NCBI GenBank assembly: GCA_044225605.1
Contig: JBGAIJ010000001.1
Coordinates: 186,001 to 250,000 of the forward strand
DNA: 64,000 nucleotides
Direction: 5' to 3'
Origin: Ferruginibacter sp044225605
GTDB lineage: Bacteria; Bacteroidota; Bacteroidia; Chitinophagales; Chitinophagaceae
Within the stretch, counting starts at the first letter, position 1, and each line of letters starts with the position of its first letter. This document shows positions 27,534 to 36,573 of this stretch, piece by piece. The position numbers were made by a program, and so were the translations under genes. The notes beneath the pieces were generated by a model, which had not been told where the DNA came from, made no database searches, and saw only the letters and a program-made list of their open reading frames with translations.

Positions 27534-28559
27534 ATGCCGAAAAAAGTTGTTACACTCGGAGAAATCATGCTCCGTCTTTCTACTCCCGATTATAAACGTT
27601 TTGTGCAAGCCGATACTTTTGATGTTACTTACGGTGGCGGCGAAGCTAACGTGGCTGCAGCTATTTGCAACTATGGCGAAAACGGAACTTTTGTTACCAA
27701 AGTACCTAACAACCCAATAGGCCAAAGCGCTATTAACCACCTGCGCCGTTATGGTGTGGATACACAATATATTGCCCGTGGCGGCGACCGCCTGGGTATT
27801 TACTTTTTAGAAACCGGCGCCAGCATGAGAGCATCTCAAGTGGTGTACGACCGTGCCGGTGCATCTATTGCTGATGTTGATGCCAGCGAATTTGACTGGG
27901 ATAAAATATTTGATGGTGCAGACTGGTTTCATACCACCGGTATTACACCTGCATTAAGTGATAAAGCGGCTGCTTTAACAATGGCTGCTTTAAAAGCTGC
28001 TAAAGCAAAAGGCATTACCACCAGTATTGACTTAAACTACCGCAAAAAATTGTGGAGCAAAGAAAAAGCGCAAAAAGTAATGAGCGAACTGTGCCAGTTT
28101 GTAGATGTGTGTATAGGCAACGAAGAAGATGCTGAAACCTGTTTAGGTTTTAAAGCAGCGCACAGCGATGTTACCAAAGGCGAACTTAACCTGGATGGTT
28201 ACAAAGATGTGTTTAAGCAAATGCAGGCGAAGTTTAATTTTAAATTTATTGCTTCTTCGTTAAGAGAAAGCTACAGCGCCAGCGATAATGGCTGGAGCGC
28301 TTTGGTATATGATGGTAAAGATTTTTATCATACCAAAAAATACAGTGTGCGTATTATTGACCGTGTGGGCAGTGGGGACAGTTTTGCCAGCGGTTTAATT
28401 TACGGGCTGGTTACAGGTATGAGCACAGCAGACGCTGCCGAATTTGGTGTTGCTGCCTCTGCATTAAAACACACTATACCCGGCGATTTAAACCACGCCA
28501 CTTTAAGCGATGTGAAAGAATTGATGAAGGGTGATGGCAGTGGACGTGTACAACGTTAA
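27534..28559 (+). CDS. kdgK: 2-keto-3-deoxygluconate kinase
   Basis: A 341-aa PfkB-family sugar kinase. GEIMLRLSTPDYKRFVQADT and TYGGGEANVAAAICNYG form the substrate side; DRVGSGDSFASGLIYGL is the second PfkB signature with the catalytic Asp. It phosphorylates KDG, the shared product of UxaA and KduD, to KDPG for Eda. It is divergent from eda and leads a transcript with the YhcH-type gene. The 3' gap carries a long inverted repeat. ATG start and length are normal. Confidence 0.93.
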   Translation: MPKKVVTLGEIMLRLSTPDYKRFVQADTFDVTYGGGEANVAAAICNYGENGTFVTKVPNNPIGQSAINHLRRYGVDTQYIARGGDRLGIYFLETGASMRASQVVYDRAGASIADVDASEFDWDKIFDGADWFHTTGITPALSDKAAALTMAALKAAKAKGITTSIDLNYRKKLWSKEKAQKVMSELCQFVDVCIGNEEDAETCLGFKAAHSDVTKGELNLDGYKDVFKQMQAKFNFKFIASSLRESYSASDNGWSALVYDGKDFYHTKKYSVRIIDRVGSGDSFASGLIYGLVTGMSTADAAEFGVAASALKHTIPGDLNHATLSDVKELMKGDGSGRVQR

Positions 28560-28570
28560 TATTTTTAAAT

Positions 28571-28649
28571 GTTATAAGTTATGAATGATGAGTTATGAGT
28601 AAAGCAACTGTTACACAACACTCATAACTCATATCTTATAATTCATAAC
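28571..28649. repeat. Long imperfect inverted repeat after kdgK
   Basis: Arms 28571-28600 and 28620-28649 are built from GTTATGAGT/ACTCATAAC-like words. The inner 13 bp pair perfectly and the outer part imperfectly around a 19-nt loop. Direct repeats of the words TTATGA and CTCATAACTCAT are also visible. It lies between kdgK and the yhcH-type gene on one transcript. Confidence 0.7.
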
Positions 28650-28669
28650 CAACCTTTCAAAAAAATACT

Positions 28670-29125
28670 ATGATTATAGATACATTAGCTAACCTGCACA
28701 AATACACCAGCCTGCATCCTTTATTTGAGGCGGCGGCAACTTATATTAAAAGTGTTGATTTACTCAATGCCGAAATTGGCAAAAGCGATATTGCTGAAGG
28801 GTTAAAAGCAATATACTCTGATAAAGAAGGCATGAGTGCTGCAGAAAGTATTGCAAAATTTGAATGCCATGATAAGAATATTGACATACAAATTTGCATA
28901 CGTGGTAAAGAAACCATTGGCTGGAAACCCCGCCAAAACTGCACCGCACCAAAAGGCGAATACAACCCTGAAAAAGATGTAAGCTTTTTTAACGATGTGC
29001 CCGATATGTATTTTCAATTAACGGACGGGCAGTTTGCCATTTTTTACCCGGAAGATGTACATGCACCCATGATAGCGGTGGATGACAAGCCGATAAAAAA
29101 ACTGGTGATGAAAGTAAAAATATAA
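28670..29125 (+). CDS. YhcH/YjgK/YiaL family (DUF386) protein
   Basis: A 151-aa cupin-like cytoplasmic protein. Typical features are MIIDTLANLHKYTSLHPLFE, the central IDIQICIRGKETIGW and the C-terminal FAIFYPEDVHAPMIAV, with a likely metal-binding His. Members of this family occur in sugar-acid and sialic acid clusters and have been linked to sugar anomer or lactone handling; the biochemical role is not settled. It follows kdgK and is followed by a clear terminator, so it likely acts in uronate breakdown. Confidence 0.85.
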   Translation: MIIDTLANLHKYTSLHPLFEAAATYIKSVDLLNAEIGKSDIAEGLKAIYSDKEGMSAAESIAKFECHDKNIDIQICIRGKETIGWKPRQNCTAPKGEYNPEKDVSFFNDVPDMYFQLTDGQFAIFYPEDVHAPMIAVDDKPIKKLVMKVKI

Positions 29126-29130
29126 AGACA

Positions 29131-29157
29131 AGCCCCGAAGAAATGAGGGGCTTTTTT
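29131..29157 (+). terminator. Rho-independent terminator
   Basis: AGCCCC and GGGGCT pair around a 10-nt loop and are followed by TTTTTT, 5 bp after the stop of the DUF386 gene. It ends the kdgK transcript. Confidence 0.85.
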
Positions 29158-29392
29158 GTGAGTGGTAATTTCAGTATTATTTTTTACCGAGTGCAATAGC
29201 AAGGCTTGGTACACGTCAACTTATTAGCTGGAGCAACTATTTCAGCATAGATATACAAATACCCGGCGGTAAATTTTTTAAACAACCCCGTAAAACAGCA
29301 ATACACTTGAACTTTCCAGCAAACACAAATGGACTTTTCAACAAATAAATTACCCTGTTAATTGTTGAATTTTGTATCATTAATTTAAACAA

Positions 29393-30424
29393 ATGGAAAA
29401 TAAACAAACAGTATTAGTTACAGGAGGTTCAGGGTTTATCGCCACTTACTGTATGATTGCTTTACTTAATAATGGATATAAAATAAGAGCAACACTTCGT
29501 TCATTAAACAAAGCCGATTTGGTAAAACAAATGCTTAAAAATGGTGGAATACAAAATATAAGCGATGTATCTTTTATAGAAGCAGAATTAAGTGATGAAG
29601 CATGTTGGCACAATGCGGTTAAAGATTGCCAATATGTAATTCATGTCGCATCTCCAACTCCATTCACCAATGCGGCTACGGTTGACGATTTTGTTATTCC
29701 TGCAAAAAACGGAGTGTTATTTGTATTAAGAGCCGCAAGGAAAGCAGGTGTTAAACGGGTGGTATTAACATCTGCTTTTGGAGCTGTTGGAATGGGAACA
29801 AATAAAACAACTCCATATACGGAAGAAGACTGGACAGTGCTAAATGAAACTGTTGCTCCTTATCAACGTTCCAAAACAATTTCAGAAATAGCAGCCTGGG
29901 ATTTTATAAAAAATGAAGGAGCCGGAATGGAACTTTCCGTAGTGAACCCAACAGGAGTTTTAGGCCCGGTTTTAGCTAATGATTTTTCGCATTCTATTCA
30001 AAATATTAAGCAAATGCTGAATGGAGAGATGAGAGCCTGCCCAAAAATTACTTCATCGTATGTTGATGTTCGTGATGTTGCTGATTTGCATTTTAAAGCG
30101 ATGACTTTGCCACAGGCTAACGGGCAACGTTTTATTGCATCAACAGGAAAAGGACTTTCCATTTTGGATGTTGCAAATATTCTCAAAAATAATTTAGGCG
30201 AAAAAGCTTCTAAAGTTCCAGGCAAAGAATTGCCAAACTGGATTATAAAATTACTAGCCTTATTTAATACAAAATTAAAAGCAGTTGTTCCTTTATTAGG
30301 TATGAATAAAGAAGCAAGCAGCGAAAAAGCACAAAAAATGCTGGGCTGGAAACCCCGTTCGGCAGAAGATGCTATTTTAGCAACTGCAAACAGTTTAATT
30401 GACTTAAAAATTATAACCGTATGA
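29393..30424 (+). CDS. NAD(P)-dependent epimerase/reductase (extended SDR, dihydroflavonol-reductase-like)
   Basis: A 343-aa extended short-chain dehydrogenase. TVLVTGGSGFIATYCMIALL is the Rossmann loop, VIHVASPTPF follows the fourth strand, and TSAFGAVGMG then PYQRSKTISEIAAW carry the Ser and Tyr-x3-Lys. Related proteins reduce aldehydes or ketones; the substrate here cannot be read. It overlaps the next gene by 4 bp (ATGA) and starts a three-gene unit ending in an AraC regulator. Nothing ties it to pectin. Confidence 0.85.
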   Translation: MENKQTVLVTGGSGFIATYCMIALLNNGYKIRATLRSLNKADLVKQMLKNGGIQNISDVSFIEAELSDEACWHNAVKDCQYVIHVASPTPFTNAATVDDFVIPAKNGVLFVLRAARKAGVKRVVLTSAFGAVGMGTNKTTPYTEEDWTVLNETVAPYQRSKTISEIAAWDFIKNEGAGMELSVVNPTGVLGPVLANDFSHSIQNIKQMLNGEMRACPKITSSYVDVRDVADLHFKAMTLPQANGQRFIASTGKGLSILDVANILKNNLGEKASKVPGKELPNWIIKLLALFNTKLKAVVPLLGMNKEASSEKAQKMLGWKPRSAEDAILATANSLIDLKIITV

Positions 30425-31065
30425 AAGTAATACTAACAGGTGCCACAGGAATGGTTGGCGAAGGTGTTTTGTTTGAATGTATAGAAAACCCGGCTGTTGA
30501 AGAAGTACTGGTAATTGGCAGAAAACACTATACTATTTCAAACTCAAAAGTAAAAGAACTCCTATTAAAAGATTTTTCTGAGGCTAAAAATCATGCAGCA
30601 ATATTAAAAAACTATGACGCCTGTTTCTTTTGCGCAGGTGTAAGTTCGGTAGGTGAAAACGAAGAAAGTTTTACAAAAAAAACGTACGATTTTGTTGTTC
30701 CATTTGCTACAACTTTGTCACAACTCAATCCTGCCATGACATTTATTTATGTATCAGGAAACAGAACGGACAGCACAGAAAAAGGCAAAGTTATGTGGGC
30801 AAGGGTAAAAGGCAGAACAGAAAATGCGTTGATGAAGCTGCCGTTTAAAGGGCAATACAATTTCAGGCCTGCCATAATGAAAGCAACGAAAGGACAGGTA
30901 AATGTGAAAACCATTTACAAAATTATGGGGCCATTAATAGCACCATTTTTTCCTGCAAAAACACTCACCTTAAAGCAGGTAGGACAAGCCATGATTAATG
31001 CTGTTGCAAAAGGTTACCCAAAACAAATTGCAGAAGTGGACGACATTATTGAATTAGCAAAATGA
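30421..31065 (+). CDS. NAD(P)-binding Rossmann-fold protein (HTATIP2/epimerase-like)
   Basis: A 214-aa protein with MKVILTGATGMVGEGVLFEC as dinucleotide-binding loop, FFCAGVSSVGENEESF and a Tyr in FIYVSGNRTD. Such small atypical SDRs are common in Bacteroidota and have no established reaction. It overlaps both neighbours by 4 bp, so the three are translated together. Confidence 0.8.
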   Translation: MKVILTGATGMVGEGVLFECIENPAVEEVLVIGRKHYTISNSKVKELLLKDFSEAKNHAAILKNYDACFFCAGVSSVGENEESFTKKTYDFVVPFATTLSQLNPAMTFIYVSGNRTDSTEKGKVMWARVKGRTENALMKLPFKGQYNFRPAIMKATKGQVNVKTIYKIMGPLIAPFFPAKTLTLKQVGQAMINAVAKGYPKQIAEVDDIIELAK

Positions 31066-31850
31066 AAATCACAGAAATAAAATCCTGTGTACTTGGGCCT
31101 GCAATTTCAGACGAACAATTTATTGCAGCGCATTTTTTTGTGTTTCTTATTAAAGGCGCAATGAACGGGTATGACGGCAGCAAACACTTTGTGCTTAAAC
31201 CCGGCGAAAGCTGCATTGTAAGAAAAAACAGGTTGTGCAGGTATAACAAGGTAAAAGCCAAGAATGAGTTTGAAAAAGTGGTTATTTTTTTTGATGAACC
31301 ATTCTTAAAGGAATTCCGGAAAGAGAACAATATCCTGTTTAAAAATAGTTACACAAAAGATACATTCATCAGGCTTAAAAAAGATAAACTTATCGATAAC
31401 TTCCTGCTTTCGCTTGAAACTTATTACGACAGGACAGGAAAAATAAACAGGCAGTTTGAAAACATTAAAAGACAGGAACTGCTGCTCATTCTTTTGCAAT
31501 TACAACCCGGATTATCAGACATTCTTTTTGATTTTGGAAAACCGGGGCGGATTGACCTAGAAAAATTTATGCAACAGAACTATAAGTTTAATGTAAGCAT
31601 GGAGCGTTTTGCTTTTCTTACAGGAAGAAGTTTATCTGCCTTTAAAAGAGATTTTCACTCCATATATAACTCCACACCCAGCCGGTGGCTTATTAAAAGA
31701 CGGTTGCAGGAAGCAAGGTTTTTAATAGAAAAAAAGAAACAGCGGCCGGCAGACTTTTATCTTGATTTAGGCTTTGAAGACTTATCACATTTTTACTTTG
31801 CTTTCAAAAAAGAGTTTGAACTGACACCAACTGAATTAACAAACAAATAG
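31062..31850 (+). CDS. AraC-family transcriptional regulator
   Basis: A 262-aa protein with a cupin-like N-terminal part (about residues 1-150) and a C-terminal AraC DNA-binding domain (FNVSMERFAFLTGRSLSAFK, then LDLGFEDLSHFYFAFKKEF). It overlaps the preceding gene by 4 bp and probably regulates the two NAD(P)-binding genes of its own operon. The effector is unknown. Confidence 0.88.
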   Translation: MKITEIKSCVLGPAISDEQFIAAHFFVFLIKGAMNGYDGSKHFVLKPGESCIVRKNRLCRYNKVKAKNEFEKVVIFFDEPFLKEFRKENNILFKNSYTKDTFIRLKKDKLIDNFLLSLETYYDRTGKINRQFENIKRQELLLILLQLQPGLSDILFDFGKPGRIDLEKFMQQNYKFNVSMERFAFLTGRSLSAFKRDFHSIYNSTPSRWLIKRRLQEARFLIEKKKQRPADFYLDLGFEDLSHFYFAFKKEFELTPTELTNK

Positions 31851-31890
31851 CTGAAGAAAAAGTAGTGGATTTTTTTATTAGTTTGCAATA

Positions 31891-32241
31891 ATGAATAACA
31901 CCCGTATATTTAAAACCGCCGTTGCAAGTGTATATCCGCATTATATTCAAAAAGCGGAGAAGAAAGGCCGCACTAAAGAAGAAGTGGATGAAATTATGTG
32001 CTGGCTTACCGGTTATAGCAACAAAGCATTGCAAAAACACTTAAGTGACAGAACTGATTTTGAAACTTTCTTTGCAAAAGCACCGCAGATAAACCCCAAT
32101 GTATCGCTCATTACCGGTGTAATTTGCGGTTACCGTGTGGAAGATATTGAAGACAAGCTGATGCAGCAAATACGCTACTTAGATAAACTGGTGGATGAAC
32201 TGGCAAAGGGTAAAGCAATGGAGAAGATTTTACGAAAGTAA
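31891..32241 (+). CDS. DUF2200 family protein
   Basis: A 116-aa small cytoplasmic protein matching DUF2200 over its whole length (FKTAVASVYPHYIQKAEKKG, ITGVICGYRVEDIEDKLM, LAKGKAMEKILRK). The family has no known function. It lies 40 bp after the AraC gene on the same strand and may share its transcript. Confidence 0.85.
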   Translation: MNNTRIFKTAVASVYPHYIQKAEKKGRTKEEVDEIMCWLTGYSNKALQKHLSDRTDFETFFAKAPQINPNVSLITGVICGYRVEDIEDKLMQQIRYLDKLVDELAKGKAMEKILRK

Positions 32242-32276
32242 ATTCATGCTTTAACAATTAACATTACAGGTTACAC

Positions 32277-33239
32277 TCACTCTTTTAAAAACAATTCTAC
32301 CGACGCATTTTTTTTGAAATTGCTGCTCAGGCGCACTTCGTATCTTTTGCTTTTTGTGGTTACAACCATCAGCGCTGTGCAGGGCGGTATGGAACCGAGG
32401 CTTTCTGCCACCAGCCGCAAATGCGATATAGGGTTTGATTTTTGAAGGCTTACATAAAACGTTAATGGTTTAGCAGTAATCAGTTTTTTATTTACCAATA
32501 ATTCTTTATCAAAATAAAGCGATACAGAGTCTCCGTCAATTTCGCCATTATCATAAATATCCACTTTTACTGAATCTTTATCTGCTGCTGCAATTTCTAT
32601 TAAAGATTGTACATCGGTTTCCCGTTGTGCAATTTTTTCGGGAACGGGCATTGAATTGCTTTTAATAACTGTTACAGGCGGTGGTATATTATTGGGCGGT
32701 GTAACAACGGGTGCTGTTTGCTTTTGCAATGGATTTTCCTTTACAGCAGGTTTAATAGCAGGCTTAACAGCAGGCTCTTTTGTTTTCACAACAGGTTTGG
32801 TTTGTTCGGGTACTTTTTTTTGCAGCCATATAAGTGAGTTAGTAGTACAGTTTTTTATATTGGCTGTCCAGTAACCATGCTGGTATAAATTTTTTCCTTC
32901 TTTTTTAAGTGTGGTCATATAAGTGCCCAGGCAATTGCCAAAAATTCCCAAATCAACGGCAATGGTGCTTGCTTCTCTAAAAACCAACAGCGAATCTTTT
33001 TTAGAATACCAGCCAATCATTTTATAATGTTCATACTTATTGCCTTCATAATACAAATGGGTAATGCCCGAAAATGAAGAGTCTTTTACATCATAAACTT
33101 CCACCATCAGTTTGGGATTTCCCAATATACCGTCGTTCATAATAAACTGGCCTTCCCAAATGCCTGCAATGCTGCTTTGGCAAAAAAGCATTTTACTAAA
33201 AAGCATTGTAATACAAAATATAAAAAACTGCTTGTGCAT
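32277..33239 (-). CDS. Secreted protein of unknown function with Lys/Pro-rich linker
   Basis: About 320 aa from the ATG at 33239; a longer TTG reading would start inside a terminator hairpin. It has a signal peptide (FFIFCITMLFSKMLFCQ). Residues about 20-145 form a beta-rich domain (SIAGIWEGQFIMNDG), then a linker of KP/AVKPA repeats (about 150-200). The C-terminal about 95 residues hold VDIYDNGEIDGDSVSLYFD with an acidic turn, and IPPCTALMVVTTKSKRYEVR. I do not recognise a named family. It follows uxaC after a terminator and is probably not part of that operon. Confidence 0.75.
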   Translation of the reverse strand: MHKQFFIFCITMLFSKMLFCQSSIAGIWEGQFIMNDGILGNPKLMVEVYDVKDSSFSGITHLYYEGNKYEHYKMIGWYSKKDSLLVFREASTIAVDLGIFGNCLGTYMTTLKKEGKNLYQHGYWTANIKNCTTNSLIWLQKKVPEQTKPVVKTKEPAVKPAIKPAVKENPLQKQTAPVVTPPNNIPPPVTVIKSNSMPVPEKIAQRETDVQSLIEIAAADKDSVKVDIYDNGEIDGDSVSLYFDKELLVNKKLITAKPLTFYVSLQKSNPISHLRLVAESLGSIPPCTALMVVTTKSKRYEVRLSSNFKKNASVELFLKE

Positions 33240-33247
33240 ATAATCCT

Positions 33248-33255
33248 CAAATATA
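33248..33255 (-). promoter_or_regulatory. Exact -7 box directly before the secreted-protein gene
   Basis: TATATTTG on the minus strand is an exact TAnnTTTG match ending 9 bp before the ATG at 33239. If used, the mRNA would have almost no leader. No good -33 box is seen, so chance cannot be excluded. Confidence 0.35.
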
Positions 33256-33261
33256 AAAAAC

Positions 33262-33285
33262 AACGGCCTTCAATTGAAGGCCGTT
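33262..33285 (-). terminator. Rho-independent terminator after uxaC
   Basis: AACGGCCTTC and GAAGGCCGTT (10 bp, perfect) around AATT. On the minus strand the stem is followed by GTTTTTTAT. It lies 32 bp after the uxaC stop and 23 bp before the next ATG. Confidence 0.85.
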
Positions 33286-33316
33286 AAAGAACTATGGCAG
33301 GGTTTTTCTGCTGTAT

Positions 33317-34717
33317 TTAAAATTGAAAATAAGTTTTTGCATTATTATAACAAATATCCTGCACCACTTTCCCTGTCCATGCCATGTCATTTGGCAATTC
33401 ACCATTTTCAATTTCTTCACCCAGCATATTACATAATAAACGGCGGAAGTACTCGTGGCGTGGATATGACAAGAAGCTTCTGCTGTCTGTAAGCATGCCC
33501 ACAAACCTGCTGAGCAAACCCATATTACTTAATGAATTTATTTGATCGGTCATGCCCTGCTTCTGATCTAAAAACCACCAACCGCTGCCAAACTGTACTT
33601 TACCTGCTACACTGCCATCATTGTAATTACCAATCATGGTAGCCATTAAATCATTATCGGCAGGATTTAAATTGTATAAAATTGTTTTAGCCAGTTGATC
33701 GGTTGTATCCAGCTTGTTTAAAAACTTAGCTATTGATCTTGATTGCGGAAAATCACCAATACTGTCCCAGCCGGTATCAGGGCCAAGCAACGATAACATT
33801 CTTGCATTGTTATTACGCAACGCACCTAAATGGTATTGCTGCACCCAGCCTTTTTCATGATCCCATTTAGCAAACTCAATCAGCATGGCCGATTTGAATT
33901 TTAAATTTTCGGATTGGTCAAGCGCTTTGCCACTTCTTATTTTATTAAAGATGCCGGTTATTTCTGCTTCGGTATAATCTTCTGCATAAATCTGTTCCAA
34001 CCCGTGGTCTGATACGCTGGCGCCATTGGCAGCAAAGAAGTCGTGACGTGACTTTAATGCTTTTAAATAATCGCTGTAACTGCTTACCGATACATTTGCA
34101 GCGGCCTGCACTTTATCAACGTAAGCATTAAACGTTGCCACATCATCCACATTCATTGCTTTATCAGGACGGAAAGCCGGCTTTACTTTAAACGGGCAAT
34201 CGCTTTTTGCAATTTGCTGATGATATTCTAATGTATCCGTTGGGTCATCGGTAGTGCAAAGTGTTTTTACATTCATTTTTGTAAGCAAACCCCACACACT
34301 GTATTCTTTTGTTTGCAGTAATGCAGAAGCCTCGTCAAAAATTTTTTTGGCACTGCCTGCATTGAGTATTGTATGAATATTGAAATAACGCTGCAATTCT
34401 AAATGGGTCCAGTGGTAAAGCGGATTGCGTAAAGTGTAAGGCACCGTTGCAGCCCATTGTTCAAATTTTTCAAAATCGCTTGCGTTGCCGGTGCAATATT
34501 TTTCATTGATGCCGTTTGTACGCATGGCTCTCCATTTGTAATGGTCGCCATACAACCATGCCTGTGTTATGTTGCCAAAGTTGATATTGCCGGCAATTTG
34601 GTCGGGTGGTAAATGATTATGATAGTCGATGATGGGCATCGGCTTTGCATACTCATGATATAAGGTTTGTGCTGTTTTGCTTTGCAACAGAAAATTTTCG
34701 TCTAAAAACTGTTTCAT
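33317..34717 (-). CDS. uxaC: Glucuronate/galacturonate (uronate) isomerase
   Basis: A 466-aa amidohydrolase-superfamily isomerase. MPIIDYHNHLPPDQIAGN carries the metal-binding His pair, and TLCTTDDPTDTLEYH, DHGLEQIY and GMLTDSRSFLSYPRHEYFRR are family signatures. It turns D-galacturonate to D-tagaturonate (or glucuronate to fructuronate), the first step toward KDG. It is separated from uxaA by 207 bp that hold dispersed repeats, so it may have its own promoter. Start and length fit UxaC. Confidence 0.95.
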   Translation of the reverse strand: MKQFLDENFLLQSKTAQTLYHEYAKPMPIIDYHNHLPPDQIAGNINFGNITQAWLYGDHYKWRAMRTNGINEKYCTGNASDFEKFEQWAATVPYTLRNPLYHWTHLELQRYFNIHTILNAGSAKKIFDEASALLQTKEYSVWGLLTKMNVKTLCTTDDPTDTLEYHQQIAKSDCPFKVKPAFRPDKAMNVDDVATFNAYVDKVQAAANVSVSSYSDYLKALKSRHDFFAANGASVSDHGLEQIYAEDYTEAEITGIFNKIRSGKALDQSENLKFKSAMLIEFAKWDHEKGWVQQYHLGALRNNNARMLSLLGPDTGWDSIGDFPQSRSIAKFLNKLDTTDQLAKTILYNLNPADNDLMATMIGNYNDGSVAGKVQFGSGWWFLDQKQGMTDQINSLSNMGLLSRFVGMLTDSRSFLSYPRHEYFRRLLCNMLGEEIENGELPNDMAWTGKVVQDICYNNAKTYFQF

Positions 34718-34728
34718 GTATTTTTATT

Positions 34729-34826
34729 TTGCCACGGATTGCACAGATTAACACTGATGTTAAAACAGGTGCGACCCTGAAGCGTTGAATAAAGAACTAA
34801 ATGTACAAGTGAGTGACACAACGATG
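34729..34826. repeat. Dispersed repeats upstream of uxaC
   Basis: Two pieces stand side by side. The first (34729-34755) is of the CACAGATTAACACTGATG kind. The second includes AAGTGAGTGACACAACGATG (34807-34826), whose reverse complement is found exactly at 50757-50776. The region also contains TTGAATAAAGAACTAAATG, similar in inverse to sequence near 14338-14360. Confidence 0.65.
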
Positions 34827-34924
34827 CTGCCATGAAAAACAAATGTTTGTTACAAAAAAGTATTTGCTTTAAAACCGTTTCAAAGAAATGATTATTGTAA
34901 CAAAATAAGTTTAGGGTACAGTGG

Positions 34925-36565
34925 CTACAAGCTTACACCTCTTTTCCACGGAATAAAATCATCCTGGTTCAGCAACACTGCTTTGGGTATTACTTCGCCA
35001 CTGGCGGCTTTAATGCAATACTCCAGTATCTCTTCTCCCATTTGCTGAATATTTTTTTCGCCTTCCACCACAGGGCCGCAATCAATATCAATAATGTCGT
35101 TCATTCTTTTTGTAAGATTGCTGTTGGTGCTTACTTTAATGGTGGGGCAAACAGGATTACCTGTTGGTGTACCTAAACCGGTTGTAAACAAAATTAACGT
35201 AGCACCGCTGGCCGCTTTACCGGTGGTTGCTTCCACATCGTTACCGGGCGTGCATACCAAACTTAAACCGGGTTTTGTTGCCTGCTCAGTATAATCAAGC
35301 ACATCAACCACAGGAGAAGTGCCGCCTTTTAATGCAGCGCCATTGCTTTTTATAGCATCGGTAATTAAACCGTCTTTAATATTTCCGGGTGATGGATTCA
35401 TGTAAAAGCCGCTGCCTACACGTTCTGCCTGCTCGCTGTATGTACCCATTAAGTGAATGAATTTATTGGCTGATGCTTCATCAATAGTTCTGTCAATTAA
35501 GTTTTGTTCTGCACCGCATAATTCAGGAAACTCTGCCAATAAAATTTTACCGCCCAGTGCCACCACTAAATCGCTTAAATAACCAACAGAAGGATTGGCA
35601 CTGATGCCGCTGAAACCATCGCTGCCACCGCATTTTACGCCAATACATAAATCGGTTAATGGAGCAGGCTTGCGTTCTATTTTATTTATTTCAACAAGGC
35701 CTTCAAATGTTTTTTTAATAGCTTCTGCAATCAGTTGCTCTTCGCTTTGCGATTGCTGCTGCTCAAAAATGTACATGGGTTTATCAAAGTTGGGGTTGAA
35801 CTTTTTCAACTCTGCTAAAAAATCGTTTGTCTGTAAATTTTGACAACCCAAACTCAGCACTGTTACACCGGCAACATTTGGATGATTAGCATAAGAGGCT
35901 AATAATTTACCCAGCACACCGGCATCCTGCCTGGTGCCGCCACAACCACCCTGGTGATTTAAAAATTTTATGCCATCCACATTTTTAAAAACACGTTCCT
36001 GCTTTGCAGGCGGCGGCGCAAATAAATTTACATTGTCAATTGCTTCGCCATTTTTCATGGCTTCAATTAACTGGTGTGTGTAACGTTTGTATTTATCTGT
36101 AACGGCATAGCCCAGTTCATTGTGCATGGCTTCACGTATTACATCCATATTCCTGTTTTCGCAAAATACAGTTGGTACAAAAAGCCAGTAGTTAGCAGTG
36201 CCAACCCTTCCATCGCTGCGGTGGTAACCATTGAATGTGCGGCCTGCAAATTTTGATACATCCGGCGCCGTCCATACAAAATTTGTTTTACGGTAAGCAT
36301 AAGGCTCTGTAGCATGCTTGGTGTTGTCAGTATTCATCCAACTGCCTTTGGCAATGTCGTATTGTGCTTTACCCACCAATACTCCGTACATGATAATATT
36401 ATCACCTTTCTTTAAATCTTCTGTAAAGAATTTGTGTTTTGCTTTTACATCATCCTGCAGGGAATAGGATGTTCCTTCAAATTCAATTACGTCGCCTTTT
36501 TTTAAATCTGTTAAAGCCACCAGTACATTATCCTTTGGGTGAACTTTTAAAACCTTCTGCTTCAT
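34925..36565 (-). CDS. uxaA: Altronate dehydratase
   Basis: A 546-aa full-length UxaA. The N-terminal SAF domain (about residues 1-95: VLVALTDLKKGDVIEFEG) is fused to the large catalytic part (FNGYHRSDGRVGTANYW, NHQGGCGGTRQDAGV, GVKCGGSDGFSGISANPSVG, LGTPTGNPVCPTIKVSTN) with the conserved cysteines. It dehydrates D-altronate to KDG. It follows uxaB by 8 bp and is co-transcribed with CE8-PL10 and uxaB. Confidence 0.95.
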   Translation of the reverse strand: MKQKVLKVHPKDNVLVALTDLKKGDVIEFEGTSYSLQDDVKAKHKFFTEDLKKGDNIIMYGVLVGKAQYDIAKGSWMNTDNTKHATEPYAYRKTNFVWTAPDVSKFAGRTFNGYHRSDGRVGTANYWLFVPTVFCENRNMDVIREAMHNELGYAVTDKYKRYTHQLIEAMKNGEAIDNVNLFAPPPAKQERVFKNVDGIKFLNHQGGCGGTRQDAGVLGKLLASYANHPNVAGVTVLSLGCQNLQTNDFLAELKKFNPNFDKPMYIFEQQQSQSEEQLIAEAIKKTFEGLVEINKIERKPAPLTDLCIGVKCGGSDGFSGISANPSVGYLSDLVVALGGKILLAEFPELCGAEQNLIDRTIDEASANKFIHLMGTYSEQAERVGSGFYMNPSPGNIKDGLITDAIKSNGAALKGGTSPVVDVLDYTEQATKPGLSLVCTPGNDVEATTGKAASGATLILFTTGLGTPTGNPVCPTIKVSTNSNLTKRMNDIIDIDCGPVVEGEKNIQQMGEEILEYCIKAASGEVIPKAVLLNQDDFIPWKRGVSL

Positions 36566-36573
36566 TTCTATTA

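Noticed and set aside
28571..28649. CRISPR-like or tandem repeat array
   Set aside because: It is one inverted repeat with degenerate words, with no regular spacer length.
29393..32241. Mobile element or integrated island
   Set aside because: No transposase, integrase, flanking repeats or tRNA gene were seen.
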